Part shown: positions 1 to 11,562 of the stretch, one piece after another
Numbering within the stretch: the first letter of the stretch is position 1
How the letters are laid out: every line of letters starts with the position of its first letter
Assembly (NCBI GenBank): GCA_950295325.1
Contig: OX485806.1
Location: 2,292,001-2,356,000 of the forward strand
Direction: 5' to 3'
Length of the DNA: 64,000 bases
From: Polytrichum commune
Lineage: Eukaryota > Streptophyta > Polytrichopsida > Polytrichales > Polytrichaceae
Notes under the pieces: model-generated
The model's input: the letters and a program-made list of their open reading frames with translations, nothing else
What the model was told of the DNA's origin: nothing
The model's database searches: none
Translations under genes and position numbers: made by a program

Positions 1-2170
1 GTTACATATCTATGATGAGGGGCTCATGATCCCAAGTCCTTCTTCAGGTCTTTAACCCTTAAACGGCTGAGCGTGCCGCTCTGGCACGTATAAATAGAAA
101 TTAGCGTATTCAGAGCTCATACACAAATCTAATGGGCACTATGAGCGCGGTGAAGACATTCCCTGTGGTAATCCAGCTGCAACGGGCCAAAAATCTCCTG
201 TATCGGACATTGTAGCCAACAAATATTGCCGAAAATACGGTGTGTGGGATACGGTAGTACTATACGGGTAGTCTGTCAGAGCCCGTTGTTCTTTCGGGTC
301 TATCTTTGTCGACGTGGAGAGACCGTTGGGAGGGAATGAGCGGGAACGAGGCAGGAAAACGCGGGAGTCGAAGCAGCCATGGTTTTGAGCTGGGAGGATC
401 TAGTTGCATTGCGGTTTTGGTGAGGGATGTTGTCCTCCTGTTGTGCAGGACAATTGCAAATGGCGATCATGAAGAGTAGTGTTAGATTCAAGGACTGGTA
501 GTGGGGCTGATGGCTATGGTGTCAATCTGGTTTGAGGCGGCTTGGATCGCGTGGGAGCAATGGCGACAAGGATTGTGGGGTGTGGTTTTCAGGATCCAAT
601 GTGGGCTGGACATCCCGCTTACATGCACTGCGTGGGAAAATATGTTAGTGGGTCTGGAGAAAAGGCGGCGGTCTTCGATAGGGAGTGTGACATCAATCAT
701 TTGTAGAAGTTGGCGGCAGCTTCAGGATCCTTGGAGAATTGTTTGCAATATAGTGAAGCCAGGACGATCTGGCGTAGTGGGAGAGCGATCATGGACTGGA
801 CATTGCCACTAGGAGCACCGATTGGGTTGGAAGAGGAAGGTCGGATCTTATATAACTGGGCAGCGGATCGTGGAGCAACCAGTCGGCAGTGTGATCGCAT
901 TGTGGGGCTGCTCTCTGTTCAGTGGATGTGCAATCTGCCGCGTCCTCCTCGCACTCGTCGAAAGGAGGGAGTCTCAGATCCGCATTGGCATTGGTTTCTG
1001 TTTAGAAGACACGTCCAACGCATCTTGGGTTGGAAGGAGCGGTTGGCAGAAGGGGATCCTGCTGGGTTCAGTGACGCCGGCTTTGAGTAAACCAATTTTG
1101 ATTGCGGACACTGTTCTTAGCGGCGACCCAGCTTGTTGCCCTCCTGTAATCGGATTGTTATAAGGGTAGTAGTTTGTACTAGTTGATGTGATTTCAATTT
1201 TGAGGGTTAGTCAGATTGCTTACATTACTCAAACATTGCACCTTTGAATTTTGTAAACCATTTTATCTAAACACGGTGATTTATCGATCACATGACTTGG
1301 GAAGCTCCGCATCCTGGAAATCTACTCGCGTCTCTTGTAGTGAGACTTCCTGCATTGTTGGGCCAAGAGTCATCACCAGCTCGACCGTATAATCATTGGT
1401 GACTCTTGCACCGTCACCACCGTGGCCTGCCCTCCATCCTCCCACCGTCCATGTAGCCACGGTGTCTACCCTGACAACCATTGATCTGATCCCATTGGCC
1501 GAGATGTACAAAAACCCCGGCGTATTCCAATCATGCCAGAGCTTTCCTCGTGTCACCCGCCGCACATGAAGCTCGATTTAGAAACACTTACCCCGGGGGC
1601 CGATTCACACAAAATTCACAGGGAAAATTCATGCACCTGAGTGGTTGGTTATTGAAGGTCTACACCGCTCCGATCTTGCATTTGGAGTCACAAAATTTAC
1701 GGGGCTACATAATACCGGAGCACTCACACTGAACACACACAAATAACACACAAAAGCATAATCTTCTCCGCCGATATTGCAGATAAATGACTCCCAAAAA
1801 ATTACACCCGCTAAGTTAGGGAATGCCTATACATCGCAGCGGTTGGATTAGGCAAATGTTGCCCTCCAAATTTAGAAAATTAACTGTTGCCCACCGTATG
1901 TACCGGAACTGGTCCTGTAGCTACGGCTCCCGTGGGTCGTTTAGGGGTTAATCGCCTTCCCTCGGGTACAGCCTCAACCACGTTGTTGGAGTGACGAGCC
2001 AACTCCGTCCCCAAAAGGTTTACACCCTCCACCTCCAACGCCTCCATGCGCTTCTTCTCTGCGCCGCTCAACGCCCACTGCCAGATGGAGCTGTTCCGGC
2101 ACCACACGTACGCGTAGTACAAGTCGAACGTATGTCGCTTTGGCCTGTACCTCACCAGCAACACTAATCC
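1..2170 (-). pseudogene. Broken paralogue of the unknown two-exon gene, split by a TTAA element
   Basis: Two pieces match exon 2 of the gene at 2930-3807. Positions 1953-2170 encode, on the minus strand, a stretch close to its middle (VRYRPKR.TFDLYYAYVWCRN, then IWQW.LSGAEKK and EVEGVNLLG.ELAR.SNN). Positions 1-51 match the DNA of its last codons, stop and early 3' flank (compare 2903-2956). The two pieces are separated by the element at 52-1951. Removing that element and one TTAA leaves a sequence that aligns almost base for base with the intact gene, so both pieces come from one copy. Nothing matching exon 1 or the first third of exon 2 is visible upstream of 2170. I therefore call it a truncated duplicate later hit by a transposon, not a working gene. 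Confidence 0.75.
52..1951. mobile_element. TTAA-flanked DNA transposon, piggyBac-like ends, non-autonomous
   Basis: The element is bounded by TTAA at 52-55 and 1948-1951. Its ends are imperfect inverted repeats: CCCTTAAACGGC at 56-67 and the complement of CCCCTAAACGAC at 1936-1947 (10 of 12 match). It sits inside the last exon of a duplicated gene, and the intact paralogue supplies the empty-site sequence, supporting a single TTAA as target. TTAA duplication plus ends starting CCC is the signature of the piggyBac superfamily. The interior from about 300 to 1150 is richer in G+C than its surroundings and has overlapping open frames of 100-126 codons, but I recognise no transposase or DDD motif in them. 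A TATA-like CACGTATAAATAG lies near 96-108, and a small hairpin (CGTGCC/GGCACG) near 73-89. Confidence 0.65.
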
Positions 2171-2929
2171 ACATAGAAGGATTCCAGATTTTGAAATACA
2201 TGCAGGTACAAAATGTGCGAATAGGTGAATCTGAAACATCTCCTTTCAACGTTTTAATTGCCACATTAGCACTCAGCTGACAATTCTGAGACGTCCAATT
2301 TTTTAGACTCTGATTTAAATGCTAATGTGTGCACACACCAACTGTTCGAGTGGTCTCCAGCAATGATTGTGACCAACTCCAAAGTGGAAAGTTGCAAACT
2401 GCAGGAAAATTACCGATCAGTTTAGAGGATTTTATAGAATATGCTCCAATTTAATAAAGGAAAACCGAAGGAAGTCAAAATGTAACCAGTTGGACTTCCA
2501 AACACTCTAACCGATGATACCCAAAATTCTCCCCAATCACTGAATGAGATTACAAATTTATCATTTATTCAGATCTTTACGGACGATGTCCAATTCCTTC
2601 ACACACATACAATGGATAAATTCCCTACGAGTAGCGACAGTGGAACCATGAATAGAAGACAAAAAATATTCCAAATTCATGGAACCACAAAGACTCACCC
2701 AGCTACTCGTTTTGACGACCAAAAACATTTCAAGTGATCCGCAAAGGACTAATAGACATATTTAAATTCGAAAAACCGTATACTTTGCAGGAAAGTATAG
2801 TTCCTCTGAAACTATAGACAATTTACCCCATGGGAAACATGTTCAACTCTAATATGCCCAAGGGTGAGGCATTTCTCAGTCATGCTAACCCCCGGCCGGC
2901 TGGTTACATATATATCTATGATGAGGGGC
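2171..2929. other. Intergenic; carries one copy of a dispersed repeat
   Basis: No gene is seen. Positions about 2395-2545 match a repeat also present near 5105-5320 (inverted), 6065-6275, 37320-37490 and 37575-37795. It is recognisable by ATAGAATAT..CC.AATTTAAT and GTAACCAGTTGGA. The last 100 bases are probably the 3' flank of the minus-strand gene that ends at 2930. Confidence 0.5.
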
Positions 2930-3807
2930 TCATGATTCCAAGTCCTTCTTCAGGTCTTCAAAGGCTTTCAACTCGGGTACGGCCTCAACCATGTTGTTGG
3001 AGTTACGAGCCAACTCCATCCCCAAAAGGTTTACACCCTCCACCTCCAACGCCGCCATGCGCTTCTTCTTCTCTGCGCCGCTCAACATCCACTGCCAGAT
3101 GGAGGTGTTCCGGCACCACACGTACGCGTAGTACAAGTCGAACGTCTGCCGCTTTGGCCTGTACCTCACCAGCACGATCATCATGTAGAAGATCGTCTCG
3201 TAGTTGTCGATGCTCTGCTTCTTGTTGAACTTGTTGCGCGTCTGCTCAGCCGAGTCGCTCATCTCATTCAGCACCTGCAGCAATGCGAGGGTCCGTGTGA
3301 TCAACGGGACATAATTTCCACAAAATTTCACAATAAACTAAGCATTGTAGATTCATGACTCTCTGACTGTTTGCTTGAATGGGTCTTCTATGAAAATGGG
3401 ACCAAGTTCAAACATCTCACCTTCTCGTCGGACGCTTCCAACACCTTGATGTCCGACGGGGTGAGTTGGAAAAGGGCCGCCATATCGTCATCCTCTTGCT
3501 GAGTTCCAGCCTTTCGAATGAGGGGTGAAATGCAATTTGCGATCTCCTCGCCCACCGTCTTCATGCCCGCCACGTCCTTGAGCACCTTGTTCAAGCCCGA
3601 CACAAGCTTCATGACTTGAGTGGCGGTGTGGTTGGTCGCCGCATCGGTCTTCACCTCCCGGCTGAAGGTAGCCAAAAAGTCCTGGTTCTTGAACCTTCGA
3701 GCCAAGTCCAGCAAGGTCTGGGCGGGAACTGCGACGGTAAGAGGTGCAGCTGCCATGTCTTGCGATCTACTTAAAAGGATGGCAGCACAGGCAACGATGA
3801 CAATCAT
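2930..3807 (-). CDS. Unknown 243-residue protein, two exons
   Basis: Exon 1 runs 3807-3421 and exon 2 runs 3274-2930 (stop at 2930-2932). They join in frame across a 146-bp intron with GTGAGA donor and CTGCAG acceptor: ...LEASDEK then VLNEMSDS.... I do not recognise the family. Residues 1-17 are hydrophobic (MIVIVACAAILLSRSQD) and could be a signal peptide or anchor. A second start at residue 18 (position 3756) would give a soluble protein beginning MAAAPLTV. The first exon is mostly helical-looking and polar. Exon 2 has an aromatic-rich block (YETIFYMMIVLVRYRPKR, then FDLYYAYVWCRN, IWQW) around residues 155-205. A degenerate second copy lies next to it, and shared residues in that block suggest it was once under protein-level constraint. 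Function unknown. Confidence 0.7.
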
Positions 3808-4900
3808 CAGTCCACATCCGGGCGCAGGTCACAAATTTAAGAGCCCAGGACATAGTGGTAGATGCAACAAACTAGCTGGCAAACCCCATGGCTATCTAGA
3901 ATATATGTAAATGGTACCACTGATGAAAGTCGCACATCCTTAAAATATCCTAAGATTTAGTACAGAGGTGATGAACTTTAGGATCCCTCTTGAATGATCA
4001 CATCAAGTCAGAAAGTAGCAGTCACACAATCATTCCTATTCCATCTCTTTATTTCGACCAATAAAAAGAAGGGAATTTATAAAAAAAGGATCGATCCATA
4101 TGAAAACGAAGTAGTTTTTTCATCCCTACAAGGAATGCAAGCCAAGCCCAATGCTTTAAAGATGACTTGATCGACCTGCTAATGATCAGATCCTGGCCCC
4201 TGAGCATGAACTAGGCAACCCAGGAACCCATACATTGAAAACAGTACTACCTAGTGGAACCAACAACAGATCAGTTGCACAACTCATTCAACCCGTTCAG
4301 CTGCCTACACATTCATGGCAACATCTGCACGTCTAGGTTCTAGTTCAAGCAGGCGCTGTAGATTCATCGCACGAAGCAGCAATATCATAGTCACCGAAAG
4401 TATAATAATTTGCAGCGCGCCGAACTTACTCGCTCCCTTTAAATTTGAAGCCTATAACATAGTTACATATGCAATGCAAGCCCAAAATGACCACTCAGTG
4501 GCACATCTATTTCAGGAAAATGCAAAGTGATAGCACGAATTAGCAGAAAAATTGGGAGTTGACACCGAAAGAAGTATTGGCAGTGCTGCAACACTGGCCT
4601 TACTTGCTGTGCAGATGCCTGAAAGGTATGCAATGCAATGGAAGCCCAACGCCAGATGGTTGAATGGGAATGATAGTCAGGAAGCTGCTGATGAAGTGTG
4701 AAGATCTGGTGCTCTCCCCTTGCCTTATATACTATTCTAGAGCTCCAGGAATACTATTTGGGGAGAATCTGCAATTGAAGTTAGAAGATGCTTCTGATTT
4801 TTACCTCGCGTGAAACTCACGGTGGTAATGACCAATGCGTGAGTGACACGTGGCAGTGCACGCTAGGGGATTGACCTTGTAACTGTCGGAACCTCATTGG
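3808..4900 (-). promoter_or_regulatory. Possible leader and promoter of the unknown gene, with TATA box and ABRE/G-box
   Basis: On the minus strand a TATATAAG lies at 4731-4724, followed by a pyrimidine-poor leader-like stretch. About 115 bp further upstream, 4846-4854 reads ACACGTGGC, the classic ABA-response element with G-box core. The coding start is about 900 bp downstream, so an intron in the leader would be needed. A candidate donor (AAGTAAGG, minus strand) sits near 4600. This is inference from motifs only. No other gene is seen here. Confidence 0.35.
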
Positions 4901-5104
4901 GAACAGTCAGGTTGATGAAGGTGAGTTTCCATGTCGGCCACTCGCCCACCAGATTCTAGTGTGATTAAGGACAAACTCACCCAAATGTAGAGGGAATTTG
5001 GTGGTATAGGGTTCGTATGTGTCAACTAGCTACTCCTCTCTTCTCAAATCTTGGCCCACTTATTAACCTTCTCCTCCTTGTTATCAAAAATGGAGTACTT
5101 CAAC

Positions 5105-6275
5105 ATTGGTTCTCTTTAGTGTCCAGTAAGTTTTTGGGCATAGTCAATCAAGATTCTAGTGATTCTAAATCCAACCAATTACATGTTGACATCTTCCAGT
5201 TTTGCTTTATTCTATAGATTCCTATAAAATGATCAGTAGTGTTCATGAAGTCTCGAACTTCAACCGGTTATTTCTCAAACTCGATTGGTTCATATGTAAC
5301 TAACCACCGGTTCTCTCCGAACCCTAGTTCTCTTGAATCTTCAACGGGTCTTAATCATTCGGTGACCAACAATTGTTTGTTAAAGATTCTTTAGTGGACA
5401 CATGAAAATCTAGCACATAAATGTGTCGTAATATCGAGGGTGTCATGTAAACGAGTGTCGAAGTCATCCTACTATGAACTAACACTTTGTACCCCACATA
5501 CTCAGGGAGTGCACTATTCATTAAAACCAAGCATCACGTGCGTGCATGCCCCTTATTAAAATACCCCTGTATACATTTTATTTTTGCTAAAATCAAGCAA
5601 TATACTTACAAATCTCATTGCTTCAAAATACATTTCTATACGTACACAAGGGTCCAAAAACAAATACAGAAATTGTATATAACATATGTACAAATGTTTG
5701 GAAATGCAAAAATATGGCACTATTATATGTATAATATCAAATCATGGATTTTTAGTTATAAAGTCGTTACTTAGTGGATGAAAAAACACATGATTCTTGG
5801 TCCAGGTCTGACTTGAACGCGTAAACGCGTAAATGCGTACTTTACATATATTTTTCTATAGCCTCATGTATATCTACTTCTTGCTTAATAGCAATATGTC
5901 TCTTGTACGTACATTTTGGACATGCTTGTTTTAAATAATACCCCTTTTGTGCACCCACGTGTATAAATACAGTACTTGAACAGTGCACTCCCTGGGCCCA
6001 CATAACCTTGTCTCAATGATTGATTTTAATGGAAACATTAAAACATTAAAACATATGTGTAGACATGTGTCCGGGAAGAACCGGCAGTTAGTTGCAGATG
6101 AACCGGTTGAGTTTGAGAAATAACCAATTGAAGTACAAGACTTCAAGAAATTTACTGATCATTCTAGAGGAATGTATAGAATATACCTCAAATTAATAAA
6201 GTAAAACCGGAAGATGTCAACATGTAACTGGTTGGATTTGGAATCACTAGGATCTTGACCGACTATGCCCAAAAA
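5105..6275. repeat. Inverted-repeat element of a dispersed family
   Basis: Positions about 5105-5325 and 6065-6275 are inverted copies of one sequence; both contain forms of GAACCGG.GGTTAGTT and GTCAACATGTAA.TGGTTGGA. A second pair of inverted segments lies inside, near 5485-5530 and 5975-6030 (AGTGCACTCCCTG and its complement). The middle is very AT-rich with no coding potential. Single arms of the same repeat occur near 2395, 37320 and 37575. It could be a fold-back element or two copies inserted head to head. Confidence 0.55.
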
Positions 6276-6976
6276 TCAGAGCAAAGTGAAACCCATCATC
6301 AAAAAGGAGATTCAACAATGGAAAATGATTCATACAAAGCCGCCAAGTAAGCCAGATTAATCATCACCTCATTCTCAAGTTTTAGGCTAAGATTTCACAT
6401 TATGACGCACAATCAAATCGGATAGTCAAACAGTGATAAATAAAGGAATAAACTTATCAATTATATTTGGTAACTCATGAGGAAATTTAAAAGAAATCTT
6501 TGACCAATGGACTTGGAACTAAGATAGGAGGATTTTCTACTTCGCCCATACAAGTTGTAAAGAAGTTGAGAAATCACTTAAACTTAACATTACAACTTGG
6601 CAATCATATTAGAAGACATAATTTTAGTTCTATCCTAAAGACACCTAACCTTGACCATTAGGGTTTTAGAGGAACATAAGCTTGCAAGAACTCTGAGCAC
6701 TTAATTGTAGGAAAATTTCTATGAATCTTGAAGAAACCTTTGCTAAAAGAGAAATATATGTTTGAATATGCAATCATACTATCAAGAAGGTTTAAGGAAT
6801 TCATTTTATTGACTAAGATTATGAAATAGTATTGGGAGACTAAATGCTATTATTAGATGATAATTTATAACATGCTATATTTGTTGCTCCTTTGACATAG
6901 ATACATGGTTATACATACTAATCAAATGCCAACAACAACACATATATGCATTAATAATAAAAAGACATAACAAAAC
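6276..6976. other. AT-rich intergenic, nothing recognised
   Basis: No gene, repeat or RNA gene is apparent by eye. Confidence 0.4.
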
Positions 6977-6978
6977 TA

Positions 6979-8144
6979 CAGTCCTACCTCTTTAATACGA
7001 CACTCGATAATACGACAACCTCGATATTATGACACAAATTTCGTAAACCAAACTTCCTAGTTCAAATCTACCTCTATACTACGACTATGACAATGTTAAT
7101 ACAACACTCCTAGACCCCCCAAATGTCATATTATAGAGGTAATAAATGCATTTATATGGTGGGTCCCACACCCTTATATATACATAAATACATAATTTAT
7201 TTTAAATTCATAAATCTTATACATATGAAGTTTGGATTAAGGAAGTTTAAATGTAAAATGATGAAATAAACATGAGAACCATGGGAACTAGGTTCTCTTT
7301 CTAAAACCCTACTCACACTCACCTCACTCATCAGCTGGTGTCTTTTTCGCAGTAGCTCTTACCCTAAACCCTAAACTAACATCCAAAATTTGGATTCGAG
7401 GTTTTTAGATCAATTTTTATCTGATTGATGTGTTTTGCATATTGTTGGAAAGCTATTGAAATTTCGCTTCTTCTTGCTTAATTCCGAGTTGTATAGACAA
7501 AGTTATGAGCATATGAAGGTCGCCTAGTTCGAAGACCTGGCCCTTCTTATATCAAAACTGCAGCTTGATCAGATGAGATGTCATTTGAAGAGTATGTGGT
7601 AATGGAAGGTGAAGACATCATTGAGGCTGAATATTGCATGTCATAGCTGATTGATATGGCCTTAGGACAGAGAATAGAGCCAGCTAGTTTGGACCTTACT
7701 GCTGAAATCGTAAACTCTTTAGATGTTAATGAGAGACCTCCATCTATTGTGAAACCGACGGATGCTCAACAACATGCTCAGCTATTAGCTACATTTTTTA
7801 TGGACAATTCATTAGACTTCACTCCCGCAGATCTGATGAAATTGCAAGGCATAATAGAGAAGCTCAATAAGATATTTGTTGCTAACTTGAAGTGGCAACA
7901 TCAGTGGACTATTGATTCCTTCTTCAAGTCCACGTAGGTTTAGTGAGGAGAATTTGCATATTTGTAATACATTTGAAAGAATACTTATTTTTATATATGG
8001 CAAAATATCTCAAGTGTGTTTTTATGAAGTACCTTGTTATTGTGACAACCAGGTCCAATTTGTCATATTATTGAATATGTGACACCTCGATAATACGACC
8101 TTTTTCTCGTTTCCCAAACGTGTCATATTAAAGAGGTAGGACTG
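6979..8144 (+). mobile_element. pogo/Tigger-like DNA transposon remnant
   Basis: The terminal inverted repeats start CAGTCCTACCTCTTTAATA at both ends (6979-6997 and complement at 8126-8144; the match continues with one change to GACAC). The element is flanked by TA on both sides (6977-6978 and 8145-8146), as expected for Tc1/mariner-pogo insertions. The ends resemble known Tigger termini, which begin CAG and contain TACCTC. Subterminal sequence repeats AATACGAC, a plausible transposase-binding motif. Inside, about 7580-7937 encodes what looks like the C-terminal end of a Tigger-type transposase. At 1166 bp it is much shorter than a full element, so it is an internally deleted copy. Confidence 0.7.
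7580..7939 (+). pseudogene. Transposase C-terminal remnant (pogo/Tigger-like)
   Basis: One frame runs from EEYVVMEGEDIIEAEY through an in-frame TAG at about 7645 and on to the end of the frame at 7937. The tail (KLNKIFVANLKWQHQWTIDSFF) ends with the Q.TI.SFF pattern typical of Tigger-type transposase C-termini. The DDE catalytic core and the N-terminal CENP-B-like DNA-binding domain are absent. It cannot be active. Confidence 0.55.
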
Positions 8145-8204
8145 TATACAGAAACTAAGAAAACTCATTGTATTAATTACCCGGTCAAGACACTACACAC
8201 TCAT

Positions 8205-8578
8205 GAACACATGAACCCATAACAAACTACCTCATGACAACACAATACCACCATGTGCTTGTGATGCCCAAAGATGGCATTGTACTGCTATATTTGAACT
8301 TGACATACTCGGGCCATACTATGCATGATAGGCCACCCATACAATGCCCCTCCACCATCAAACCCCACCCCATAACTCATTGTGCAATGTATAGAATTCT
8401 CATACTACTATGATAGATTTTCTAAAGAATTTATCACCCAAAAAACTATAAAATACCAACCACTCATCAATAACCTCATTACAAAAGGATGGAAAGTAGC
8501 CCCACTCATGCTAATCATAGCCATCACAACAACAACCATTCACAAACCATCAATGAAACGCTTGGAATTTCACACTTA
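8205..8578 (+). pseudogene. LINE 3' fragment (C-terminal domain of ORF2)
   Basis: Positions 8382-8578 encode IEFSYYYDRF..., TIKYQPLINNLITKGWKVAPL..., which aligns by eye with the C-terminal part of the larger LINE fragment at 9604-10680 (VEFTYCHDRF..., KYDLLINTIQNKG). Upstream, 8260-8380 carries frameshifted remains of the cysteine-rich stretch. Stops and frameshifts show it is dead. Confidence 0.6.
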
Positions 8579-9603
8579 ATTTTTTTAATTTACATTTAAA
8601 TAAATTAACACAATTGCCATATAATATGCACATTCTATGCCAATCCGCAAATGCAACCTAGAGAACCATCAACCCATTGCCAATCTCCAAGATCCGCCAT
8701 AGACCAAGAAGCCAAAAGGAAAAAATCCACAAATAAATAAATACATCAAATAATAAACAATGAAATATAATAAATCAATTTAATTACCAAATTTGTTGCC
8801 AACCCTACTTAGCAAGACACACCTTCTAAAATATTGGTAGTGGTACAAACCACTGCCTTAGTTCACATAGAGATAGGTTGTTGGCTGATACCATATTTCG
8901 TGCCTATAAACACATAGTTGTACCAAGTCATTACATACCTATATTCATTCAAACAAGCTCCACAAGAATTGAACCTATACCTTGTATACGGAATGAACAC
9001 CCCTCCCAACCAACATGGTGATAATGACGTGATGTCCATGCACTACCAAACCTCAACCTAAGAACTCACTCTAGAAAATATCCACCACCCCCTACATGAA
9101 CATGTTAGTTGTACACCTAATTTTTATAGGATTCGAAACACACATTTAAATGCAAGATAATTAGCAATTCAATAACGTGCATGTAGTCATTTTCCTCATT
9201 ATTATTGGAGATCATAAGAATCATTTAGTCATTATGCAAGTGAACATAATATTATTCAAATCCATAACAATGTTCTATGAGACTTACATTATTATGTAGA
9301 ATATTCCCACATTCATACTGAATGCGGGAATCATTCTACAGAGTACCATCAGTTCCACAAAACATTGTTAATTAAGGATAAGGATAATATAAGGATCTGA
9401 ATAATGTTATGAAGTTTCACTTTCTTTAGTATGTCAGTTTGTATATGGGTCCTCAATTATGTGGTCGACTTTGACCCTTGTATGATAAACAATTTTTTGA
9501 GCACATAGTCCACATACCACGTGTTAAACACGTATATTTGTGGTGGCCATGCTTACATCTGCACCTAAGCACACACCACTTGTATAAGCTATTGGACCCC
9601 ACA
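8579..9603. other. AT-rich intergenic, no gene seen
   Basis: The sequence between the two LINE fragments has short palindromic stretches (for example around 9270-9340) but no coding signal or repeat that I can name. Confidence 0.4.
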
Positions 9604-10680
9604 CCTAATCTACATACACAAAGTACGGGCCCATACGGGCATTATGGGAAACGAAAAAGGCTGACACACTAGCCAATGAAGGAACACTTAAGGAAAAACC
9701 ATCCGCTACACCCCACATACACCTAGCCCACGCCACACCCTACTGGCTAGCAAGGTGCCCAACAACCACACACGATGAAGCCCTTAGAAACATACACAAA
9801 TTCATAATAAAAGCACACGACAACCGCGAAGTAATAATTGCCCAAAATAAATTCCCATACGTAGATAAATGGCTATCCAACAAACAAATAAATCAGAAAC
9901 TCTCCAACCATTTATGGAAAAACAAAAAAGTAACAAACACTAAAATTTAGATATGCCCAATACATGGGTAACCATAGAAAAAACATCTTTTGGCCTCTCA
10001 AATTTCAAAACCCCAACTGCACACTATGCCACAAAAATGACAGAGACACGTGGCCCCATAAACTATCAATGTGCGAACACCCTTATCTAAAAGGCCTAAG
10101 AATAGCTCGCCACAATAACGCGGTACACCTCATCACCCAAACATTACAAGCCAACAAAAACACCCGATTCTACACACTAACAAATGTAGGCAACCTCAAC
10201 AACACAATCCAAGAACAAATTGTCCCATAATGGCTGATAGAATGTACATGCCCACAAACAAGTTGCCAATGCCAACCCAGACTAAGACCATATATCCTAT
10301 GTATAATTGGAGTCCCAAACCACACTCCAACACCGTTACTACCCTCACCCACACACACAATACAATTCGTTGAATTCACATACTGCCATGACAGATTCCC
10401 CGAACAAGCCCTCACACAAAAACACACAAAATATGACCTACTAATTAACACTATACAAAACAAAGGCTCGAAAACGAACCCCCTTATCACTATTACAGCT
10501 GGAGTAATAGGAGCTATACACGAATAATCTATCAATTAACTAGCCAACCTCAAAATCCCAAAGACTAGCATCAAAACTCTCATGAAAAATATACATCAAA
10601 ATGCCATTAAATACCTAACCTACCTCGTACTCAACAAAAGGAAACTTGAAAATAAACAAACTACCATCTCACCTCCCTAA
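9604..10680 (+). pseudogene. LINE retrotransposon 3' end: RNase H tail, zinc-binding and C-terminal domain
   Basis: The fragment starts in the end of an RNase H domain (VRAHTGIMGNEKADTLANEG, with a one-base frameshift at about 9658 inside EKAD). It continues with PYWLARCPTTTHDEAL and WLSNKQINQKLSNHLWKN up to a stop near 9950. The frame then resumes at 9964 with NHRKNIFWPLKFQNPNCTLC, H...DTWPHKLSMC and GLRIARHN, stops at 10228, and reads on in the same frame through CTCPQTSCQCQPRLRPYILC and VEFTYCHDRF...KHTKYDLLIN to 10525, then to 10680. The reverse transcriptase and endonuclease are missing. This is a typical 5'-truncated LINE copy with several stops. Confidence 0.7.
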
Positions 10681-11458
10681 AATGGGACTAATTTTTTAAT
10701 TTTTAACTTTATTTACTTACTAATAGAGCCCACCTCCCAAAAGAGGCATAACTCCCCATGCTACAACATGGTCCGCCGTGTTAAGCATTTGAATAACGGG
10801 CTTGCATTCATGCCGGTACAATGTGCGGGCGTAATTTTTCTTTCTTATGTATAAGCTTAGGTGTCCGATAAAGACAAGTCACCAAATTAGGTTGGCCTTG
10901 CTCATCTTGATTCAATTCACGAGTGAAATCATATGACTGAATGATACTTTGAAACATGCAAATATCAAATCTACATTGATATGTGCAGTTAGGTTGCCCC
11001 ATGCTCATTTATTGACAAACCACACTATTTTGAATATTTATGTTCATAATATCATAAAATTATGATTTTCCTATTATTATTGTAGTTGCTATTCGGATGA
11101 ATAAACAAAGTTGAGAGTGTCTGTAATCTAATTTTTATACAAAGTTAATTGCATGGGTGAATAGAGAATCTATTTGTGGAAGCAACTTAATTGCATATGT
11201 CACTATTCACATCTTCAAAACTTATAAACCCAATGAACCTAATAATTATTATAACTAAACACCTTATTTTTTAGTGGTATTTATGTGGTTAGGTGTGGCT
11301 ACAATAACGGTTACCAAAAATACATGTGTTCAAAACAATTGGACTATTGCATGCTCAAAATATGATAATCATTCTAAGTTCAATAGTCAACATAATTGGG
11401 GTGGGGCCTATATGACCATTTGATGGAGCATGAGAAAAATTCAAAAGTTTGTTCATTT

Positions 11459-11562
11459 TAGTAGTCCAATTGTTTTTAAACATGTAGTATCTCATGTAGT
11501 GTATCATGTAGATAAACAATACATGTGTTTAAAAACGATTGGACTACTACATGTACTACTAA
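11459..11562. repeat. Hairpin-forming inverted repeat
   Basis: TAGTAGTCCAATTGTTTTTA near 11459 pairs with TAAAAACGATTGGACTACTA near 11530-11555, giving arms of about 28 bp around a loop of roughly 45 bp containing CATGTAG repeats. It could be a small fold-back element. Confidence 0.5.

Noticed and set aside
710-1163. Overlapping 113-126 codon open frames inside the TTAA element
   Set aside because: No transposase motif or family resemblance, and two frames overlap in the same G+C-rich stretch; insufficient to call a gene.
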